8,425 nucleotides of DNA from Chromatiales bacterium. Lineage in GTDB: Bacteria; Pseudomonadota; Gammaproteobacteria; Chromatiales; Chromatiaceae. The notes below the pieces were generated by a model. The model was not told where the DNA came from. It did no database searches and saw only the letters and a list, made by a program, of their open reading frames with translations. The DNA is taken from NCBI GenBank assembly GCA_024639625.1, contig JAHEIA010000109.1:1-8425 (forward strand), in the 5' to 3' direction. Both the position numbers and the translations under genes were made by a program. How positions within the stretch are numbered: the stretch's first letter is position 1; each line of letters opens with the position of its first letter. Below are positions 4,759 to 8,425 of this stretch, in pieces.

Positions 4759-7406
4759 CAAAAGGGCAGGTGGACCTGCCCCGGCTGCATCCCCGGGTCG
4801 GCGCGAGCGTATGCTACCACCTCACCCCGGCGGGAGCGGATGCGCAGCGGGTCGCCGGTCCCGGCCGCCAGGCGGTCGAGGTCCGTCGGATGGAGGTCCA
4901 CCGTAGGGGCTGGCTGGATGGCGTCGAGAACCCGTGAGCGTCGGGTCATGGCGCCGGTATGCCAATGTTCCAGTCGGCGGCCGGTAATCAGGATCCAGGG
5001 AAATTCCGCGTCCGGCAGTTCGGCGGCGCGGGAGAAAGGCGCGGCGGCGAAATGGCCTTTGCCGTCGGCGGTGGGAAAGACCTCGCCGAACAGCACTTCT
5101 TCGCCGGGGTCGCCTTCCCTCCGACACGGATAGGTGACAGAGCCCTCGCGTTCCAGGCGCTCCCAAGTGATGCCGGCCATACTGGGCATTGCCCGGCGCA
5201 TCTCTTCGAATACCGCCCGCGGATGCGCGTATTGCCAATCCAGACCGAGATGGCGGGCCATGTCGACGAGGATCTCGAGGTCCGCGCGGGCCTCTCCCGG
5301 TGGGGCCAGCGCCTGGCGCCCGAGTTGCACCCTACGGTCGGTATTGGTGAAGCTGCCTGTCTTTTCGGGAAACGCAGAGGCGGGCAGCACGACATCGGCA
5401 TAGAAGACGGTCTCGGTAGGGAAGATGTCTTGCACCACCAGGTGGTCGAGACGCGACAGGGCGTGGCGGGCGTGCGGCAGGTTGGGGTCCGACATGGCCG
5501 GGTTCTCGCCCATGATATACATTCCGCGGATGCGATCCGTCGCATCGGCATCCCCGATCGCGTGCATGATCTCCACCACGGTGAGTCCCGGGCGCGCATC
5601 GAGCGGGGCACCCCACAGCGACTCGAAGCGCCGCCGGGCCTCCGGTTCGTCCACTCGCTGGTAGTCGGGGAATACCATTGGGATGAGGCCGGCATCCGAA
5701 GCCCCCTGCACATTGTTCTGCCCTCGCAGGGGGTGCAGGCCGCTGCCCGGCCGGCCGATCTGGCCGGTCAGCAAGGCAAGGTTGATCAGGCAGCGTGCGT
5801 TATCCGTGCCGTGCACGTGCTGCGAGATCCCCATGCCCCAGAAGATCATCGAGCCTCGCGATCCGGCGTACACTCGGGCTACCTGGCGCAGGGTGCGCGC
5901 GGAAATGCCGCAGATCGGAGCGACCCGTTCCGCTGGAAAGGCCGCGAGATGCGCCTTCAAGGCAGCGAAGCCCGTGGTTCGCGAGGCGATGAACTCGTCG
6001 TTCGTCAGGTCCTCTTCGATCAATGTCTGCATCATTCCGTTGAGCATCGCCACGTCGGTGTCGGGGCGAAACTGCAGAAAATAGTCGGCGTGCCGCGCCA
6101 GCGCGGTGCGGCGAGGGTCCATGACGATCAGGGTCTTCCCCGCGTGCGCCGCGTTCTTCATGAAGCTGGCGGCTACAGGGTGGTTCTCGGTGGTGTTGGA
6201 GCCGATGACCAGAATGACCTCCGCCTTGCGGACGTCCGCTACCGGATTCGACACCGCCCCGGAGCCGATCATCTGCATTAGAGCGGCCACGGAGGACGCG
6301 TGGCAGAGTCGGGTGCAATGATCCACGTTGTTGCTGTGGAAGCCCGTGCGGATCAGTTTCTGGAACAGATAGGCCTCCTCGTTCGACCCTTTCGCGGAGC
6401 CGAATCCCGCCAGGCTGTGCGGGCCGTGTCGCTCGCTAATGTCGCGAAAACCGGCGGCGGCCCGCTGCATCGCCTCCTCCCAGGTCGCCTCGCGAAATAC
6501 CCGCCTTAGGTCGGCGGTGAAGTCCGGGTTAGGCGTTTTTGCAACGCCGTCGCGGCGGACCAGCGGCCGGGTCAGACGTTCGCGGTGCTGTACATAGTCG
6601 AAGCCGAAGCGCCCCTTGATACAGAGCCGCCCCTGGTTGGCGGGGCCGGCGCGCCCCTCCACCCGCAGGATGCGGTTGTCCTTTACCTGCAAGCGGAGTT
6701 GGCAGCCGACCCCGCAATAGGGACAGAGGGAATCCACCGCTTTCTCGGGTGCTGCGAACCGGCTTGCACCGGCCGGTGCCAGTGCGCTGGTCGGGCAGGC
6801 CTGGACGCATTCCCCGCAGCCTACGCAGGACGAGGTCCGGAGCAGGGCGTCCAGGTCGAACACGATCCTTGACGCGGCGCCACGGTGCGCGTAACCGATC
6901 ACGTCGTTGACCTGGATCTCGCGGCAGGCGCGCAGACAGCGGGTGCACTGGATGCAGGCGTCGAGTCGCACGGCGATGGCGGGGTGACTCAGATCCGCCG
7001 GCGGTTGCGGGCCTTCCGGGAAGCGCGGCTTAGCGATTGCGAGTCGTTGGCACCACTGACCCAGCTCGTTTGCCGAATCCTGCGGGGTACCGGAGACGTC
7101 CGAACGCAGGAGTTCCAGTACCAGCCGCTGCGATCGACGTGCGCGCTCGCTGTCGCTCCGCACCGCCATGCCTGGCGTTGGCCTCCGGCAACAGGCGATT
7201 GCGAGCACCCGCTCACCCTCGATCTCCACCAAGCAGGCGCGGCAGTTCCCGTCCGGACGCAGGCCGGGTTTGTGGCAAAGGTGGGGGATCTCGACACCGT
7301 GACGAGCGGCAGACTCGAGAATGGTTTCCCCAGGCCTCGCGTTGATCGCGCTCCCGTTCAGATGGTAGGCAACCGTTTCGAGTTTCGCTTTCGGGGAGCC
7401 GGGCAC
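4656..7406 (-). CDS. fdhA: NAD-linked formate dehydrogenase, catalytic alpha subunit (Mo/W-bis-MGD, Fe-S)
   Basis: This 916-aa subunit oxidises formate to CO2 and passes electrons through Fe-S clusters to the NuoF-like subunit encoded just upstream. In order: an N-terminal [2Fe-2S] ferredoxin domain (C44, C55, C58, C72 or C73; spacing C-x10-C-x2-C-x13-C); two [4Fe-4S] motifs (C151/154/157/161 and C194/197/200/204); the [4Fe-4S] motif opening the bis-MGD domain (C228, C231, C235, C262); the active site NNVDHCTRLCHASS with metal ligand C368 and adjacent H369; PLRGQNNVQGASD with the catalytic-type Arg561; and the C-terminal dinucleotide-binding domain (GRRLEHWHTGAM, about 809-820). Ligand C368 is cysteine, not selenocysteine. 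Unlike NuoG and FdsA-type enzymes I see no His-Cys3 cluster motif between residues 74 and 145; together with the SHPAIAVRLDACIQC segment this resembles the Methylobacterium Fdh1 alpha subunit. The GTG start at 7406 overlaps the upstream TAG by one base and has GAGGA nine bases away. Mo versus W cannot be decided from sequence. Confidence 0.95.
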   Translation of the reverse strand: MPGSPKAKLETVAYHLNGSAINARPGETILESAARHGVEIPHLCHKPGLRPDGNCRACLVEIEGERVLAIACCRRPTPGMAVRSDSERARRSQRLVLELLRSDVSGTPQDSANELGQWCQRLAIAKPRFPEGPQPPADLSHPAIAVRLDACIQCTRCLRACREIQVNDVIGYAHRGAASRIVFDLDALLRTSSCVGCGECVQACPTSALAPAGASRFAAPEKAVDSLCPYCGVGCQLRLQVKDNRILRVEGRAGPANQGRLCIKGRFGFDYVQHRERLTRPLVRRDGVAKTPNPDFTADLRRVFREATWEEAMQRAAAGFRDISERHGPHSLAGFGSAKGSNEEAYLFQKLIRTGFHSNNVDHCTRLCHASSVAALMQMIGSGAVSNPVADVRKAEVILVIGSNTTENHPVAASFMKNAAHAGKTLIVMDPRRTALARHADYFLQFRPDTDVAMLNGMMQTLIEEDLTNDEFIASRTTGFAALKAHLAAFPAERVAPICGISARTLRQVARVYAGSRGSMIFWGMGISQHVHGTDNARCLINLALLTGQIGRPGSGLHPLRGQNNVQGASDAGLIPMVFPDYQRVDEPEARRRFESLWGAPLDARPGLTVVEIMHAIGDADATDRIRGMYIMGENPAMSDPNLPHARHALSRLDHLVVQDIFPTETVFYADVVLPASAFPEKTGSFTNTDRRVQLGRQALAPPGEARADLEILVDMARHLGLDWQYAHPRAVFEEMRRAMPSMAGITWERLEREGSVTYPCRREGDPGEEVLFGEVFPTADGKGHFAAAPFSRAAELPDAEFPWILITGRRLEHWHTGAMTRRSRVLDAIQPAPTVDLHPTDLDRLAAGTGDPLRIRSRRGEVVAYARADPGMQPGQVHLPFCYREAAANLLTIDALDPDGKIPEFKFCAVRIEPA

Positions 7407-8425
7407 TAGCTGAATTCCTCGGGGAAATAGCGCATCGCGCAGAGCAACGGATTTGCGGCAGCCTGACCCAGACCGCAGATCGAGGCATCCTGCATCACCG
7501 CTGCAAGTTCTTCGAGCAGCGCACGGTCCCAACGCGGAAGACCCATGAGCTGTACCGCCTTGGCGGTGCCCACCCGGCAGGGGGTGCAGCGGCCGCAGGA
7601 CTCATGGGCGAAGAAACGCATGGCGTTGAGCGCAGCGTCCCGCGCACTGTCTCGCTCGGATAGCACGATCAGGGCGGCCGACCCGATGCTGCAGCCGTAT
7701 TGCTGCAGGCTACCGAAGCCGAGCGGCAGATCGGACAACGAGGCCGGGAGAATGCCCCCCGACGCGCCGCCTGGAAAATAGGCCTTGAGTCGCTCACCGG
7801 GTTGCATGCCGCCACAATACTCGTCGATGAGTTCGCGGGCTGTGATACCGGCCGGCGCAAGATAGGCCCCCGGATTACGCACCCGCCCGCTTACGCAGTA
7901 GGTGCGTAGTCCACGGCACCCGTGGCGGCCTTGCGACAAGTACCAGGAGGCTCCCCGGTACAGGATCTCGGCAACCCAGTGAAGAGTCTCCAGATTGTGC
8001 ACCAGCGTCGGCCGGCCGAAGAGACCCCGTTCGGCGACATACGGGGGGCGCAGCCTGGGCATGCCGCGCTTGCCTTCGATGGACTCGAGCATCGCGGATT
8101 CCTCGCCGCAGACGTAGGAGCCGGCGCCACGCCGCAGGTGGACCGGCGGCAGGGGGCAGGGCGGATCGGCGCGCAATTTCGCCAGTTCGCGGTCGAGCAT
8201 CGCCCGGCAACCGGAGTATTCGTCCCGCAGGTACAGATAGACCTCTTGCGCGCCGATCACCGTGGTTGCGATCAAGGCCCCCTCGAGGAAGCGGTGCGGC
8301 CGACGCTCCAGGTAGGAGCGATCCTTGAAGGTGCCGGGCTCCCCTTCGTCGATATTTACCGCCAGCAGTCGGGGGGCAGGCTGGCTGCGGACGATACGCC
8401 ACTTGCGTCCCGTGGGAAATCCGGC
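7406..8425 (-). CDS. fdhB: NAD-linked formate dehydrogenase, NuoF-like diaphorase (beta) subunit; 5' end missing
   Basis: This is the FMN- and NAD-binding subunit that takes electrons from FdhA and reduces NAD+. The frame is open at the right edge, leaving 339 C-terminal codons and a TAG at 7408-7406. Residue 1 here is the first codon at 8425. Visible motifs are GFPTGRKW (2-9), VNIDEGEPGTFKDR (23-36) and PHRFLEG (43-49) of the FMN-binding region; GAGSYVCGEESAMLESIEGK (100-119) and GLFGRPTLVHNLET (134-147) of the nucleotide site; and a C-terminal [4Fe-4S] motif with C277, C280, C283 (ESCGRCTPCRVGT) and C317 (SICGLGQAA). PTLVHN in place of the PTVxNN typical of complex I NuoF, and PGGASGGILPA, favour the formate dehydrogenase branch over NuoF or HoxF. 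A NuoE-like [2Fe-2S] domain, fused or separate, would lie upstream, outside the window. The gene is co-transcribed with fdhA and overlaps its start by one base. Confidence 0.93.
   Translation of the reverse strand, partial: AGFPTGRKWRIVRSQPAPRLLAVNIDEGEPGTFKDRSYLERRPHRFLEGALIATTVIGAQEVYLYLRDEYSGCRAMLDRELAKLRADPPCPLPPVHLRRGAGSYVCGEESAMLESIEGKRGMPRLRPPYVAERGLFGRPTLVHNLETLHWVAEILYRGASWYLSQGRHGCRGLRTYCVSGRVRNPGAYLAPAGITARELIDEYCGGMQPGERLKAYFPGGASGGILPASLSDLPLGFGSLQQYGCSIGSAALIVLSERDSARDAALNAMRFFAHESCGRCTPCRVGTAKAVQLMGLPRWDRALLEELAAVMQDASICGLGQAAANPLLCAMRYFPEEFS
7416..7420 (-). promoter_or_regulatory. Ribosome binding site that fixes the GTG start of fdhA
   Basis: The minus strand reads GAGGA, then nine bases (ATTCAGCTA), then the GTG at 7406-7404. 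It lies inside the last codons of the diaphorase gene. It favours the coupled GTG over the in-frame codon at 7532, which lies deep in the upstream gene. Confidence 0.7.

Noticed and set aside
4959..6281. 440-codon plus-strand open frame opposite fdhA
   Set aside because: It is a shadow of the conserved formate dehydrogenase gene and its translation shows no motif.
7407..7532. Earlier fdhA start that adds 42 residues
   Set aside because: The extension lies wholly within the conserved C-terminal coding sequence of the diaphorase gene, has no family similarity and would ignore the GAGGA-GTG start at 7406.

Overview
This is a GC-rich bacterial window holding five protein-coding genes. All belong to recognisable families, and two are cut by the window ends. 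The gene content suggests a proteobacterium that uses C1 compounds or is autotrophic or facultatively so; this is inferred from the FDH type and the KorAB pair, and no taxonomic marker is present. No tRNA, rRNA, CRISPR array, insertion sequence or phage gene was seen.

Left block (1-2803, minus strand): a two-gene operon for a two-subunit 2-oxoacid:ferredoxin oxidoreductase, most likely of the 2-oxoglutarate (KorAB) type. korA (633 aa, fused gamma-alpha) is followed by korB (300 codons visible, running off the left edge). They share a TGATG stop/start overlap, and each has an AGGAG ribosome binding site. Together they would oxidatively decarboxylate a 2-oxoacid with CoA and reduce ferredoxin, or run in the reverse, carboxylating direction. 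No ferredoxin gene lies in the window.

Middle (2804-4758): a 365-base divergent spacer with no convincing gene, then a plus-strand membrane-anchored alpha/beta-hydrolase of unknown substrate. An extended -10 element ends 8 bases before its ATG and there is no Shine-Dalgarno sequence in front of that ATG, so its mRNA may be leaderless. Its reading frame runs past the stop codon of the converging formate dehydrogenase gene, giving a 103-bp antisense coding overlap.

Right block (4656-8425, minus strand): an operon for a soluble NAD-linked, metal-dependent formate dehydrogenase. The NuoF-like diaphorase subunit gene is truncated by the right edge. It overlaps by one base (TAGTG) the catalytic alpha subunit gene, which starts with GTG behind a GAGGA ribosome binding site. 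The catalytic subunit carries an N-terminal [2Fe-2S] domain, two [4Fe-4S] motifs and a Cys-containing bis-MGD domain. It resembles the Methylobacterium Fdh1 type in lacking the NuoG-like His-Cys3 motif. Formate oxidation here would supply NADH, while KorAB would handle low-potential ferredoxin at a 2-oxoacid/CoA node.

I found no evidence for a wholly new system. The observations most worth checking are the convergent coding overlap, the possible leaderless hydrolase with its long insertion before the catalytic His, and the structured GC-rich spacer.
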